From Xanthomonas hortorum (GTDB lineage: Bacteria > Pseudomonadota > Gammaproteobacteria > Xanthomonadales > Xanthomonadaceae): a stretch of 64,000 nucleotides of DNA. Below the pieces are notes generated by a model. It was given only the letters and a program-made list of their open reading frames with translations, searched no databases and was not told the DNA's origin. The DNA lies in NCBI RefSeq assembly GCF_002940005.1, contig NZ_MDEF01000005.1; one strand, given 5' to 3'. Both the position numbers and the translations under genes were made by a program. Each line of letters opens with the position of its first letter. Position 1 is the first letter of the stretch. Of the stretch, positions 8,582 to 16,972 are shown in pieces.

Positions 8582-10776
8582 TGAGTGGAGTGATGACAGC
8601 AGTGACCAATCGATGGGACCCCGGCGCGACCCGCGCCCTGGCCGAGGCGCGCCATGGCGATGCATTCGCCATCCTGGGCGCGCACCCGACCGACAGCGGA
8701 CGGGTGCTGCGCACCTACCAACCGGGCGCCAACTACGTCAATGCAGTGCTCGACGACGGGCAGGTCATCGCACTGGAGGCAGGCCCGGAGCCGGGCCTGT
8801 TTGCTGGCGAGTTGCCGGCGCAAGGCAGCTACCGCCTGCGCATCGGCTGGCCCGGCGGCGAGCAGGACACCGCCGATCCGTTCGCGTTCGGGCCGCAACT
8901 CAGCGACTTCGATCTGCACCTGATCAGCGAAGGCCATCATCTGCAACTGGCCGATGCACTCGGCGCCAATGCGATCGAGGTCGACGGCGTGCGCGGCACG
9001 CGCTTTGCGGTGTGGGCGCCCAATGCCACGCGCGTGGCGGTGGTGGGCGATTTCAATAGCTGGGACGCGCGCCGGCATCAGATGCGGCTGCGGCATCAAT
9101 CCGGTGTGTGGGAGTTGTTCGTGCCCGATGTCGGCCCCGGTGCGCATTACAAGTACCAGTTGCGCGGCCCGCACGGAAACGAATTGCCGGCCAAGGCCGA
9201 CCCGGTAGCGCGGCGTGCAGAGCTGGCGCCGGGCACGGCCTCGATCGTGGCCGACCCCACGCCGCATCAGTGGAACGACGACGGCTGGATGGCCACACGC
9301 GCACGCCGTCAGGCGCACGACGCACCGATGAGCATCTACGAGATCCACGCCGGCTCCTGGCTGCGCGAAGAAGGCGTGGACCTGGATTGGGACGGGCTTG
9401 CCGATCGCTTGATTCCGTATGTGGCCGATATGGGCTTCACGCACGTTGAGCTGATGCCGGTGACCGAACATCCGTTCGGCGGTTCGTGGGGCTATCAACC
9501 GTTGGGGCTGTTTGCGCCCACCGCGCGCTTCGGTTCGCCGGATGGCTTCGCCCGCTTCGTCGAGCGCTGCCATCGCGATGGGATCGGTGTGATTGTCGAT
9601 TGGGTGCCGGCGCATTTCCCCACCGACGCACACGGCCTGGCGCATTTCGACGGCACGGCGCTGTATGAGCATGCCGACCCGCGCGAAGGCTTCCACCGCG
9701 ACTGGAATACGCTGATCTACAACCACGGGCGCCGCGAGGTGTCCGGGTTCCTGATTGCTAGCGCACTGGAGTTCCTGCAGCGCTTCCACGTCGACGGCCT
9801 GCGCGTGGATGCGGTAGCCTCGATGCTGTACCGCGATTACAGCCGCAATGCCGGCGAGTGGGTGCCCAACATCCACGGTGGGCGCGAGAACTACGAAACC
9901 ATCGCGTTCCTGCGCCGGCTCAACGAGGTGGTGCGCGAACATGCGCCCGGTGCGGTGATGATCGCCGAGGAATCCACCGCATTCCCCGGTGTGACCGCCG
10001 ATGTGGCGCATGGCGGCCTGGGCTTCCACTACAAGTGGAACATGGGCTGGATGCACGACACCTTGCACTACGCCGCGCTCGATCCGATCTACCGCCGTTA
10101 TCACCACGGCGAGCTGACCTTCAGCATGGTCTACGCGTATTCGGAGCGCTTCGTGCTGCCGATCTCGCACGATGAGGTGGTGCACGGCAAGGGCTCGCTG
10201 CTGGGCCGCATGCCGGGCGACGATTGGCAGCGTTTCGCCAACCTGCGTGCGTACCTCGGTTTCATGTTCACCCACCCCGGGCGCAAGTTGCTGTTCATGG
10301 GCTGCGAGTTCGGCCAGCCCACCGAATGGAATCACGACGGCGGCATTCCCTGGCATCTACTCGACGACCCGCGCCATCGTGGTGTGCAGACCCTGGTGCG
10401 CGATCTGAATCGACTGTATGTCGAATACCCCGCGTTGCACGCGTACGACGACGATCCGTCAGGGTTTGCGTGGGTGGTGGGCGATGATGCGGCCAATAGC
10501 GTGGTTGCGTTCCTGCGCAAGGGAAAACGCGGCGATGCACCGGTGCTGGTGGTGATCAACTTCACCCCGATCGTGCAGCATGGGTATCGCATCGGCGTGC
10601 CGCAGAGTGGTCAATGGCGCGAAGTGTTCAATAGCGACGCAGGTATCTACGGCGGTGCCAATCTGGGCAATGGCGGTGTGGTCACTGCAGAGCAGCAATC
10701 CATGCATGGCCAGGCACAATCGCTGCCGCTGTTATTGCCGCCGCTGGGCGTCATCGTGCTGACCCCGCACGGCTGA
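8578..10776 (+). CDS. glgB: 1,4-alpha-glucan branching enzyme
   Basis: GlgB (732 residues) introduces alpha-1,6 branches into the glucan made by GlgE. An N-terminal CBM48-type domain (FAVWAPNATRVAVVGDFN) precedes the GH13 barrel. Catalytic residues are Asp411 (RVDAVASMLY), Glu464 (IAEESTAF) and Asp532 (SHDEVVHGKGS); the 53- and 68-residue spacings match E. coli GlgB. The ATG at 8578 overlaps the treS stop by four bases, and a second ATG follows directly. It is the last gene of the operon. Confidence 0.97.
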   Translation: MMSGVMTAVTNRWDPGATRALAEARHGDAFAILGAHPTDSGRVLRTYQPGANYVNAVLDDGQVIALEAGPEPGLFAGELPAQGSYRLRIGWPGGEQDTADPFAFGPQLSDFDLHLISEGHHLQLADALGANAIEVDGVRGTRFAVWAPNATRVAVVGDFNSWDARRHQMRLRHQSGVWELFVPDVGPGAHYKYQLRGPHGNELPAKADPVARRAELAPGTASIVADPTPHQWNDDGWMATRARRQAHDAPMSIYEIHAGSWLREEGVDLDWDGLADRLIPYVADMGFTHVELMPVTEHPFGGSWGYQPLGLFAPTARFGSPDGFARFVERCHRDGIGVIVDWVPAHFPTDAHGLAHFDGTALYEHADPREGFHRDWNTLIYNHGRREVSGFLIASALEFLQRFHVDGLRVDAVASMLYRDYSRNAGEWVPNIHGGRENYETIAFLRRLNEVVREHAPGAVMIAEESTAFPGVTADVAHGGLGFHYKWNMGWMHDTLHYAALDPIYRRYHHGELTFSMVYAYSERFVLPISHDEVVHGKGSLLGRMPGDDWQRFANLRAYLGFMFTHPGRKLLFMGCEFGQPTEWNHDGGIPWHLLDDPRHRGVQTLVRDLNRLYVEYPALHAYDDDPSGFAWVVGDDAANSVVAFLRKGKRGDAPVLVVINFTPIVQHGYRIGVPQSGQWREVFNSDAGIYGGANLGNGGVVTAEQQSMHGQAQSLPLLLPPLGVIVLTPHG

Positions 10777-10787
10777 TGCATCGCATA

Positions 10788-10814
10788 CACTGCCGGACTG
10801 CTGGTCCGGCGGTG
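10788..10814 (+). terminator. Hairpin after glgB
   Basis: Arms CACTGCCGGAC and GTCCGGCGGTG form an 11-bp stem with one mismatch around a TGCTG loop, 11 bases after the glgB stop. No T tract follows, so this may be a stabilising hairpin rather than a classical intrinsic terminator. Confidence 0.6.
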
Positions 10815-11167
10815 TGGCACCTGTTAGATTGCGCGCCGTAGAGTGGTGAACGAAACACCGCGAACGCCTTTACTGGCGCGCGGCAGTTTTGTCAGCCGCT
10901 TTTTAGGTGGCCCGGGGAGGGCTACCGGGCACAGCCGCCGCCATGCCTTCCGTCGACCGTCTTTGCGGGAGCGTTGTGCGTGGGCGTTTTGATTGCTGTG
11001 AGTGTTGGTTCGCTTGTTGAGGCCGCTTTCTGCGCTGCGCGCAACAGTGGCTGCGCGCATGCAGCGATGTGCACGGCACAGCCACTGCGTGCGCGTGCGC
11101 GAAGTGGCTACCGATGTCCTGCCCGGCTTGGTGCGCTGCCTGAGCCCACCTCGACGCAGGCTTGCGC
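10815..11167. other. Intergenic region with hairpin and shared motif
   Basis: No gene is supported. A GTTTTGTCAGCCGC motif at 10886-10899 recurs near 15.4 and 15.8 kb, and a second hairpin (GCCCGG/CCGGGC) lies just after it. Open frames here (such as 10974-11171) have no ribosome site or recognisable product. The promoter of the membrane operon starting at 11168 should lie in this stretch. Confidence 0.4.
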
Positions 11168-11467
11168 ATGAGCAGCCTGATGACGCTTTTGTATCTGCTC
11201 ACCGCTACCGCCTCGGCTTTTGCGTTTTATCTGGCAACCACGCATCAACGTCTTGTGCTGCGGCGCCGATTGTCTGCGCGCCTGTTGCGCAGCGTTGGCA
11301 GCGTGTTGCTGGTGTTGTCGCTGGCCTGCGCCATCCGTGCGCTGGGTGTGTGGGCGGGCGTCTTCGCCGCAGTGACTGCGCTGATGCTGGCGGCGGTGGC
11401 GCTGCCGTATCTGGATGTCTGGCAACAGGCGCGTGCGCAACGCAGGCAGGTGCGTCATGTGGGCTAG
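11168..11467 (+). CDS. DUF3325-type small inner-membrane protein
   Basis: A 99-residue protein made almost entirely of three hydrophobic helices with short Arg-rich loops. The in-frame TTG at 11162 is less likely than ATG 11168. Its size, topology and position directly before a DUF3649-type gene and a PepSY-TM gene match small proteins of siderophore-uptake operons. That assignment rests on context more than on motifs. It overlaps the next gene by 11 bases. Confidence 0.6.
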   Translation: MSSLMTLLYLLTATASAFAFYLATTHQRLVLRRRLSARLLRSVGSVLLVLSLACAIRALGVWAGVFAAVTALMLAAVALPYLDVWQQARAQRRQVRHVG

Positions 11468-11729
11468 ATGGTTGGCTGCCGTGGTGCTGGGCCTGCCGCT
11501 TGCGGTTGGCGTGGTCGGCTTGTGCGCGTTGTTGCTGCCTGGGCCGCAGCAAACCTACACGCTGGCGTGGCTGCTGCTGATGTTTCCGGTGTGGATCGGT
11601 GCAATGGCGCTGCCGTTCGTGTTTCGTAGCGCATTACGCGCCTGGGTAGTTCTCGGCGGGCTGACCGTGCTGTGCTATGTCGCGCTTGCGGGCATCAAGG
11701 TATTGGGCTGGACGGAGTTGAGCGCATGA
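11457..11729 (+). CDS. DUF3649-type small inner-membrane protein
   Basis: A 90-residue protein starting MWARWLAAVVLG, with three predicted membrane helices. The ATG at 11457 lies inside the end of the previous gene, and the stop overlaps the next start as ATGA, so the three genes are translationally coupled. The family is known as the middle partner of a DUF3325/PepSY set beside ferric-siderophore receptor genes, and its molecular role is undefined. Confidence 0.6.
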   Translation: MWARWLAAVVLGLPLAVGVVGLCALLLPGPQQTYTLAWLLLMFPVWIGAMALPFVFRSALRAWVVLGGLTVLCYVALAGIKVLGWTELSA

Positions 11730-13279
11730 AAGCATCGACCTTGCGCGCGTTTCTCTCCGTGCATAGCTGGATGGGTTTGCTGGCCGGCATGGCCTTGTTT
11801 ATCGCCTTCTATGCCGGTGCCATCACCGTGTTTACGCATGCGTTGAGCGACTGGCAGGCCACGCCACAGGTCACGCAAAAGACGCCAGCCGATCCGGTCG
11901 CCGCAGCGCAGGCCTTGCTGGACGCGGTGATCGCCGAGCATCCGCAGGTGGCCGAATCGTTTCTGGTGCTGCTGCCCGGCGAACACGGGCCAATTCCACG
12001 GCTGTATTGGTATGGCGCGCAGGCCGATGCCAGTGGCGGCATGCGCCAATACCAACACGCCGCCGATGGCACGCTGCAGGAGTTGCCGCAGCGCGTGGGC
12101 TTTGCCGATTTCCTCTACGACCTGCATTTCACCGCCGGACTGCCGCGCGTGTTCGGCACGTATCTGTTCGGCGTGGTCAGCGTGCTTTACGGGCTGGCCC
12201 TGGTCAGCGGGGTAGTGTTGTACGCGCCGGTGTTCTTCAAGGATCTGTTCGCGCTGCGGCTGGGCCACAACCTCAAGCGCCTGTGGCAGGACGCGCACAA
12301 CGTGGTCGGGATGTTGTCGCTGCCGTTCCATGTGATCTTCGCCTGGTCCGGTGCGGTGTTGTGCCTGGGCGTGTTGCTACTGGCACCGTTTCAGTTTCTG
12401 GTGTTCGACGGCAAGTTGATGCAGATCCTGGAGCCGGAGTTCGAGCTCACCCCGCATGTGGCACCGGCCAAGCGTGCCGCTCCGTTACTGCCGGTCGCGG
12501 TGCTGCTGGACAAGGCGCGCGCAGCCAGCCCGGGGTTTGTGCCGGAAAGCATCGGGTTTCACGATGCCGGCGATGCCAATGCGCGTGCGGAAGTCTATGG
12601 CCACCACGATCAGCGCCGGCTCAACACGCTCGGTGGTGTGGCATTGGAAGCGGCAACCGGCAATGTCTTGCGGGTGCTAGAGCCCAAGACGATGTCGGCC
12701 GGCACCGCTGCACTGCGTGGGCTGCAGGCGCTGCATTTCGGCAATTTCGGGCATGCGCCGGTGCAGTGGCTGTACTTCCTGCTGGGCCTGGGCGGTGCGT
12801 TCCTGTTCTACAGCGGCAACCTGTTGTGGATCGAAGCACGCCGCAAGCGTCGCCTGGTCGAGCAACCGCGCCGCACGCACGCCATGGCGCGCCTCACGGT
12901 GGGTGTGTGCCTGGGCAGCGTCGCCGGCATCTCGGCGTTGTTTATCGCGGCGCGGTTTCTGCCACAGGGACAGGAGCGTTATGTCTACTACGCGGTCTTC
13001 GCGCTGATGCTGATGTGGGCCTTGCTGCGTCCCACTGCCCGCGGCGCCTACGAGGTGTTGCTGGCGTGCGCGGTACTGACGGCGTTGATTCCGGTAGCCA
13101 GCTGTTTTTCCGCGCGCGGTGTAGTGCTGCCGTGGCAGGACGCAACGGTGCTCGGCGTTGACCTGATTGCGCTGGCATTGGCATGGACGTACTGGCAGCT
13201 GGCACGCGCGAGCAAACGGCGCGGAGTGCAGGGCGATCCGAACAGCGTCTGGGCGTGGGGAGATCGCGCCGCTCCGTGA
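11726..13279 (+). CDS. PepSY-associated transmembrane protein
   Basis: This 517-residue inner-membrane protein has an N-terminal helix (residues 10-35), a long periplasmic PepSY-like segment, helices around 150-180 and 205-235, a second soluble part, and a C-terminal helical bundle. The motif HSWMGLLAGMALF near the start is typical of the PepSY_TM family. Related proteins are proposed inner-membrane ferric-siderophore reductases or uptake factors. Conserved His residues (HSWMG, HFTAG, HNVVG, HFGNFGHAP) could bind haem or metal, which is an inference. No receptor gene is adjacent here. Confidence 0.82.
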   Translation: MKASTLRAFLSVHSWMGLLAGMALFIAFYAGAITVFTHALSDWQATPQVTQKTPADPVAAAQALLDAVIAEHPQVAESFLVLLPGEHGPIPRLYWYGAQADASGGMRQYQHAADGTLQELPQRVGFADFLYDLHFTAGLPRVFGTYLFGVVSVLYGLALVSGVVLYAPVFFKDLFALRLGHNLKRLWQDAHNVVGMLSLPFHVIFAWSGAVLCLGVLLLAPFQFLVFDGKLMQILEPEFELTPHVAPAKRAAPLLPVAVLLDKARAASPGFVPESIGFHDAGDANARAEVYGHHDQRRLNTLGGVALEAATGNVLRVLEPKTMSAGTAALRGLQALHFGNFGHAPVQWLYFLLGLGGAFLFYSGNLLWIEARRKRRLVEQPRRTHAMARLTVGVCLGSVAGISALFIAARFLPQGQERYVYYAVFALMLMWALLRPTARGAYEVLLACAVLTALIPVASCFSARGVVLPWQDATVLGVDLIALALAWTYWQLARASKRRGVQGDPNSVWAWGDRAAP

Positions 13280-13449
13280 GCGGTTGCTGTTCCTGCGCGC
13301 TGTAGTGCATTGCAGCGCTGCCTGCACAACGTGCGCGTTGCGGACCGAAGATCTGGGGCCCGCTGAGCTCAACTCACGTGTGACGACATGCATGTCACGT
13401 ACGATTCTTTGCCTCTTGTCGCTGCTGACGTTTGTTTGGGTGCGTTGAA

Positions 13450-13914
13450 ATGTCCACACCACTGCGCATTGGCCTGATCTCCGACACGCACGGCTTGCTG
13501 CTGCCGGAGGCGGTCGCCGCGTTGCAGGGCTGCGCGGCCATCATCCACGCCGGCGATGTGGGCAAGCCGGAGATTCTCACCGCGCTGCAGGCGCTGGCAC
13601 CCTTGCACGTGATTGCCGGAAACATCGACAACACGCCATGGGCAGCCGGGCTACCCGAGACGCTGGATCTGCTGATCGCAGGCGTGCGTCTCCATGTGTT
13701 GCACGATCTGAAAACGCTTAGGCCCGAGGTCGCTGCAGATGTGATCGTCAGCGGTCATTCGCACAAGCCATTGGTGCACATGCGCGACGGCGTGCTGTAC
13801 GTCAATCCGGGCAGCGCCGGCCCACGTCGCTTCAGCTTGCCGATCAGTGTGGGCACCTTGTGGTTGGGCGATGGCCCGCCGCGTGCGGAACTGCAATTGC
13901 TACAGCTACGTTGA
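13450..13914 (+). CDS. YfcE/MJ0936-type metallophosphoesterase
   Basis: A 154-residue calcineurin-like phosphodiesterase. The metal-binding pattern is intact: SDTHG near the start, then HAGDVG, GNIDN, SGHSHKP and NPGSAGPRR. Members hydrolyse small phosphodiesters in vitro, but natural substrates are unclear. ATG 13450 is preferred over an in-frame TTG at 13432; the upstream ribosome site is weak. It is a lone gene on this strand, about 170 bases after the PepSY gene. Confidence 0.88.
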   Translation: MSTPLRIGLISDTHGLLLPEAVAALQGCAAIIHAGDVGKPEILTALQALAPLHVIAGNIDNTPWAAGLPETLDLLIAGVRLHVLHDLKTLRPEVAADVIVSGHSHKPLVHMRDGVLYVNPGSAGPRRFSLPISVGTLWLGDGPPRAELQLLQLR

Positions 13915-14186
13915 CCCATGACAGATGACTGCAACAAGCGGTGAGCCACCATGCAGGTGACGCGGTGCGACGGCGTGCATCTGACTTCGATACGCTCGAT
14001 CCAGCATGCACTGACAGTACGAACGCAAGCTGTTGGCAACGCATGAGTTCGCCGACCTTACGCGGCATATAAGCATGCACCCGGGCTATCTGTTGAACGC
14101 TTGTGCACGCTTGAAACCCATGCGCTGACCCTGTCTGCACGCATGCGGGGCCACCCTTGTGCCTCAAGTCGTCGCAAGGAGTCCTC

Positions 14187-15335
14187 ATGAATACACGTCG
14201 CCAATTCCTCTCCGCCGCCGCTGCCGGCACCGCTGCGTTGGCCGCTGCGCCATTGTTGGCACAGTCCTCCGCGCCCGGCAGCGTGATGCCGACGCGCGGC
14301 AAAACCACCGTATCGAAGCTGCCTGCCAACGCAGCGACCAAGGGTGCGCGGTATCGCCCTGCGAGCCGTCTAGGCTTTGGTGGCGTGGCGATCGGCAATG
14401 GATTCGCAGCCACCAGCGATGCGCAGAGCGAAGCGACCCTGGCGGCGGTGTGGGAGTCGGGCGTGCGTTATTTCGATACCTCGCCGTGGTACGGGTTGGG
14501 GTTGTCGGAGCGTCGCACCGGTCATCATCTGCACAATCACGCCGCAGACGAATACGTGCTGTCGACCAAGGTCGGGCGCCTGCTCACCGCGACCGACAAA
14601 CCGCCCAAGACGATGTGGCAGCAGCCCTCGCCCTTCGACTATCGCTACGACTACAGCGCCTCCGGCGTGCGCCGCTCGATCGAAGACAGCCTGCAGCGCC
14701 TGGGTGTGTCGCAGATCGATATCGCCTACATCCACGATCTATCGCCGGAGAACGAAAAAGATCTCGGCATGCCATGGGAACAGCGCTTTGCCGAAGCGGT
14801 GAAAGGCGCCATGCCCGAGCTGACCAAGATGCGCAAGGAGGGCCTGATCAAGGCTTGGGGTTTCGGCGTCAATCGTCCGGAGCCTGCCTTGCGTGCGATC
14901 GAGGAAGCCGACCCGGACATCTTTCTGCTGGCCTGCCAATACTCGCTGCTCGATCACGCGCGTGCACTGCACGACACCTTCCCGAAGATTGCCAAGCATG
15001 GCGCCTCGGTCGTCGTTGGCGCGCCGCTGTTGGCGGGTTATCTGGCCGGGCGCGAGCGTTATCTTTACGATGGCAGCGTGCCGGAATGGGCGCCGGCCAT
15101 GCGACAGAAAGCGCTGGCCATCTGCGACCGCCACAACGTGGATCTGCGTACCGTCGCGCTGCAGTTTGCCGCCGCACCGCAAGTGGTCTCGGCGGTGATT
15201 CCGGGCGCGCGTACGGCCGAGCAGGCGCACGCGAATGCGGCCTCGATGCGCGTGGCGATTCCGGCGGCTGTGTGGGAAGAACTCAAGCGCGAGCAAGTGA
15301 TCGAAGCGGATGCGCCGGTGCCTGTTGTGAGCTGA
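14187..15335 (+). CDS. Exported aldo/keto reductase, D-threo-aldose 1-dehydrogenase-like
   Basis: A 382-residue NAD(P)-dependent oxidoreductase with a twin-arginine-type leader (MNTRRQFLSAAAAG, cleavage likely after the ALAAAPLLA region), so it is probably folded in the cytoplasm and exported to the periplasm. AAGGAG lies six bases before ATG 14187. The barrel begins around residue 60 (LGFGGVAIG). The active-site segment FDTSPWYGLGLSERR carries the catalytic Tyr and resembles fucose/aldose dehydrogenases. Its position beside the pectin locus suggests a sugar substrate, which is an inference. Confidence 0.85.
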   Translation: MNTRRQFLSAAAAGTAALAAAPLLAQSSAPGSVMPTRGKTTVSKLPANAATKGARYRPASRLGFGGVAIGNGFAATSDAQSEATLAAVWESGVRYFDTSPWYGLGLSERRTGHHLHNHAADEYVLSTKVGRLLTATDKPPKTMWQQPSPFDYRYDYSASGVRRSIEDSLQRLGVSQIDIAYIHDLSPENEKDLGMPWEQRFAEAVKGAMPELTKMRKEGLIKAWGFGVNRPEPALRAIEEADPDIFLLACQYSLLDHARALHDTFPKIAKHGASVVVGAPLLAGYLAGRERYLYDGSVPEWAPAMRQKALAICDRHNVDLRTVALQFAAAPQVVSAVIPGARTAEQAHANAASMRVAIPAAVWEELKREQVIEADAPVPVVS

Positions 15336-15346
15336 TGCAGCTAAGA

Positions 15347-15407
15347 GCGGCTGACAAAACCCAGCGAGCGAGCGCCTGTCAGTGAGTGCAGTGGTTTTGT
15401 TGGCCGC
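15347..15407. repeat. Small inverted repeat, GTTTTGTYRGCCGC arms
   Basis: GCGGCTGACAAAAC (15347-15360) and GTTTTGTTGGCCGC (15394-15407) form an imperfect stem after the aldo/keto reductase stop. A further copy, GTTTTGTTAGCCGC, lies at 15785-15798 on the other side of the composite palindromic element, and one at 10886-10899. It may act as a terminator hairpin or mark the end of a small dispersed element. Confidence 0.6.
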
Positions 15408-15460
15408 ATCTTGGTGGATGCAGTCAGAGGTCCAGATCGAACGCTGCGTTGGTCGAGGGC

Positions 15461-15748
15461 GCGGTGTCCTCACCGCTCGCGTGACACGCCGCAAGTACGT
15501 CCATGTAGGCTCGGTGGCGGCATCCATGCCGCCACACGGTCCCGCAATCGGCGAGGACACCGCACCAGAGAGTTTGTCGGTTGCTTTCTTNACATTGCTT
15601 GCACCATGCACACCGACCATCTCCACTGGTCCTTGCCCGCCCACCATCGCGGGACCTTACGCGGCATGGATGCCGCGTAAGAGCTTACACGGACGTACTT
15701 GCTGCGTGTCCCGCGATGGTGGGCGGGCAAGGGCCCTGCAGCCAAGCA
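15461..15748 (+). repeat. Composite palindromic element, copy 1 (modules A then B)
   Basis: Module A (15461-15564) has terminal inverted repeats beginning GCGGTGTCCTC and a central GTGGCGGCA/TGCCGCCAC palindrome. A spacer containing the N at 15591 follows. Module B (15631-15735) has 25-base terminal arms that pair perfectly (starting CCTTGCCCGCC) around TTACGCGGCAT/ATGCCGCGTAA. The same arrangement, spacer included, recurs in reverse orientation at 56010-56290. Open frames within it are not genes. The rest of 15336-15824 holds nothing else recognised. Confidence 0.88.
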
Positions 15749-15824
15749 ACAGATCAGCACCCTGCAGTAGCCTGACGTGAAGTAGTTTTGTTAGCCGCTC
15801 TAGTTGATCAAATAGAGTGACGCA

Positions 15825-16772
15825 TCAAGGAATCAACAGCGGCCGCAACGCAGGCACCTGCTTTGCCAACTCGTCGGCGACAATCGCCGCGAACAGATCC
15901 GCGCCGTCCGCACCAAGATGCGTGTAGTCGAATGCGAGTTTGGCCTGGCCCATCGGCTCGGCGCTGGCATTGTCCTGTGCGGCGGCGGGGACGCTGCCCG
16001 CTGCCGCGATCTTTGACGACGCCGACACCGGCGCATGCAATGCCTGCCCCGGTGTCTTGCCAATCGTGGTGCCCGACTGCGCGGCAATCACTTGTTCCGG
16101 ATCGGCAGGCCGCTGCGCCAGCCGCATCGCCAACACCGGGCCCATGCCCTGCACCAGCGCACGGCTGCGCGCATGCAGGTCGATCAACGGCACCTGTAAC
16201 TCACGTGCAACTGCGCGTGTTGCCTCCGCCCACGGCGCCAAGTCGTCGATTAATTGACTGCGTTCGAATTGCCGCCGCGTTAATGGCGTGACCAACACTG
16301 GGATCGCACCGGCGGCACGTGCGTCGGCGACATAACGGCGAAGATTCGCCGGGAATTCGGTCGCCAACTCGGTGGAGCGCCCCGGTTTGCCGGGTTGATC
16401 GTTGTGCCCGAACTGGATCAACACAACCACCTGTCGATAGCCGCCGCTGCGCAGCTCCTTCAGTGCGATCTCCCACGAGCCTTCGGCGCGATAGTTGGAG
16501 GTGCTGCGGCCACCGCGCGCCAGATTGAGGCAGCTCAGGAACGAGGTCACATGCTGCGCGCAAAAGCTCGGCCCCCAGCCACCTTGCACGGCGGTGGTGG
16601 AGTCGCCGACCAGCACGATCTTGCTGGCGGCAAATTGCTTGCCGCTAGCGGCTACGTTAGACGCTGGCACGCCTGCAGTTGATGCATCAACCGGTGACGC
16701 ATCTGCAGCGTACGCAGCAGGTGCAGCAATTGCTGCCAGCAAAACCAACGGTACAAGAGACGAAAAACGCAT
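15825..16772 (-). CDS. SGNH hydrolase, rhamnogalacturonan acetylesterase-like
   Basis: A 315-residue secreted esterase predicted to remove acetyl groups from pectic rhamnogalacturonan. The signal peptide is residues 1-22 (ending AYA). SGNH blocks are GDSTT with Ser58, GHND at 122-125, and DYTH with Asp282 and His285. Between about residues 205 and 275 sits an Ala/Ser/Pro-rich low-complexity insertion (KIAAAGSVPAAAQ) not expected in the core fold, probably a surface loop. It lies at the edge of the pectin locus, oriented away from the TRAP operon. No good ribosome site precedes the ATG. Confidence 0.85.
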   Translation of the reverse strand: MRFSSLVPLVLLAAIAAPAAYAADASPVDASTAGVPASNVAASGKQFAASKIVLVGDSTTAVQGGWGPSFCAQHVTSFLSCLNLARGGRSTSNYRAEGSWEIALKELRSGGYRQVVVLIQFGHNDQPGKPGRSTELATEFPANLRRYVADARAAGAIPVLVTPLTRRQFERSQLIDDLAPWAEATRAVARELQVPLIDLHARSRALVQGMGPVLAMRLAQRPADPEQVIAAQSGTTIGKTPGQALHAPVSASSKIAAAGSVPAAAQDNASAEPMGQAKLAFDYTHLGADGADLFAAIVADELAKQVPALRPLLIP

Positions 16773-16792
16773 GAATCACCAGGGAGGAGAGC

Positions 16793-16864
16793 GATCAGAA
16801 AACGAAAGGTAGTCAGAAGGCGAAAGGTGATCAGAAGACCGCAGGCAGGCAGAAGAGCTAAAGC
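16793..16864. repeat. Degenerate 18-bp tandem repeat, four units
   Basis: Units begin at 16793, 16811, 16829 and 16847. The first two share GTCAGAA/ATCAGAA and CGAAAGGT and are close copies; the last two are decayed. The array lies in the 5' region of the minus-strand acetylesterase gene, where its leader or promoter should be. Nothing else was recognised between 16773 and 16972. Confidence 0.6.
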
Positions 16865-16972
16865 ACGATGACCCGAGCCGCGCGCTGATGGGCGCCTACA
16901 CGCACGCCAGGCCGTGCCGCCGCGGAGTGCAATCAGACCACGCTCGACCTCGACCTTGACCACGAAAGTCAG

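Noticed and set aside
10974..11171. 65-codon plus-strand frame before the PepSY operon
   Set aside because: There is no ribosome site, and a Cys/Ala/Arg-rich composition typical of shadow frames in GC-rich intergenic DNA.
13377..13403. ACATGCATGT palindrome before the phosphoesterase gene
   Set aside because: It is a short palindrome with only partial flanking symmetry, and chance is likely.
15470..15775. Several open frames within the composite element
   Set aside because: Frames on both strands have similar sequences because the DNA is palindromic, and one contains the N. They are by-products of the repeat.
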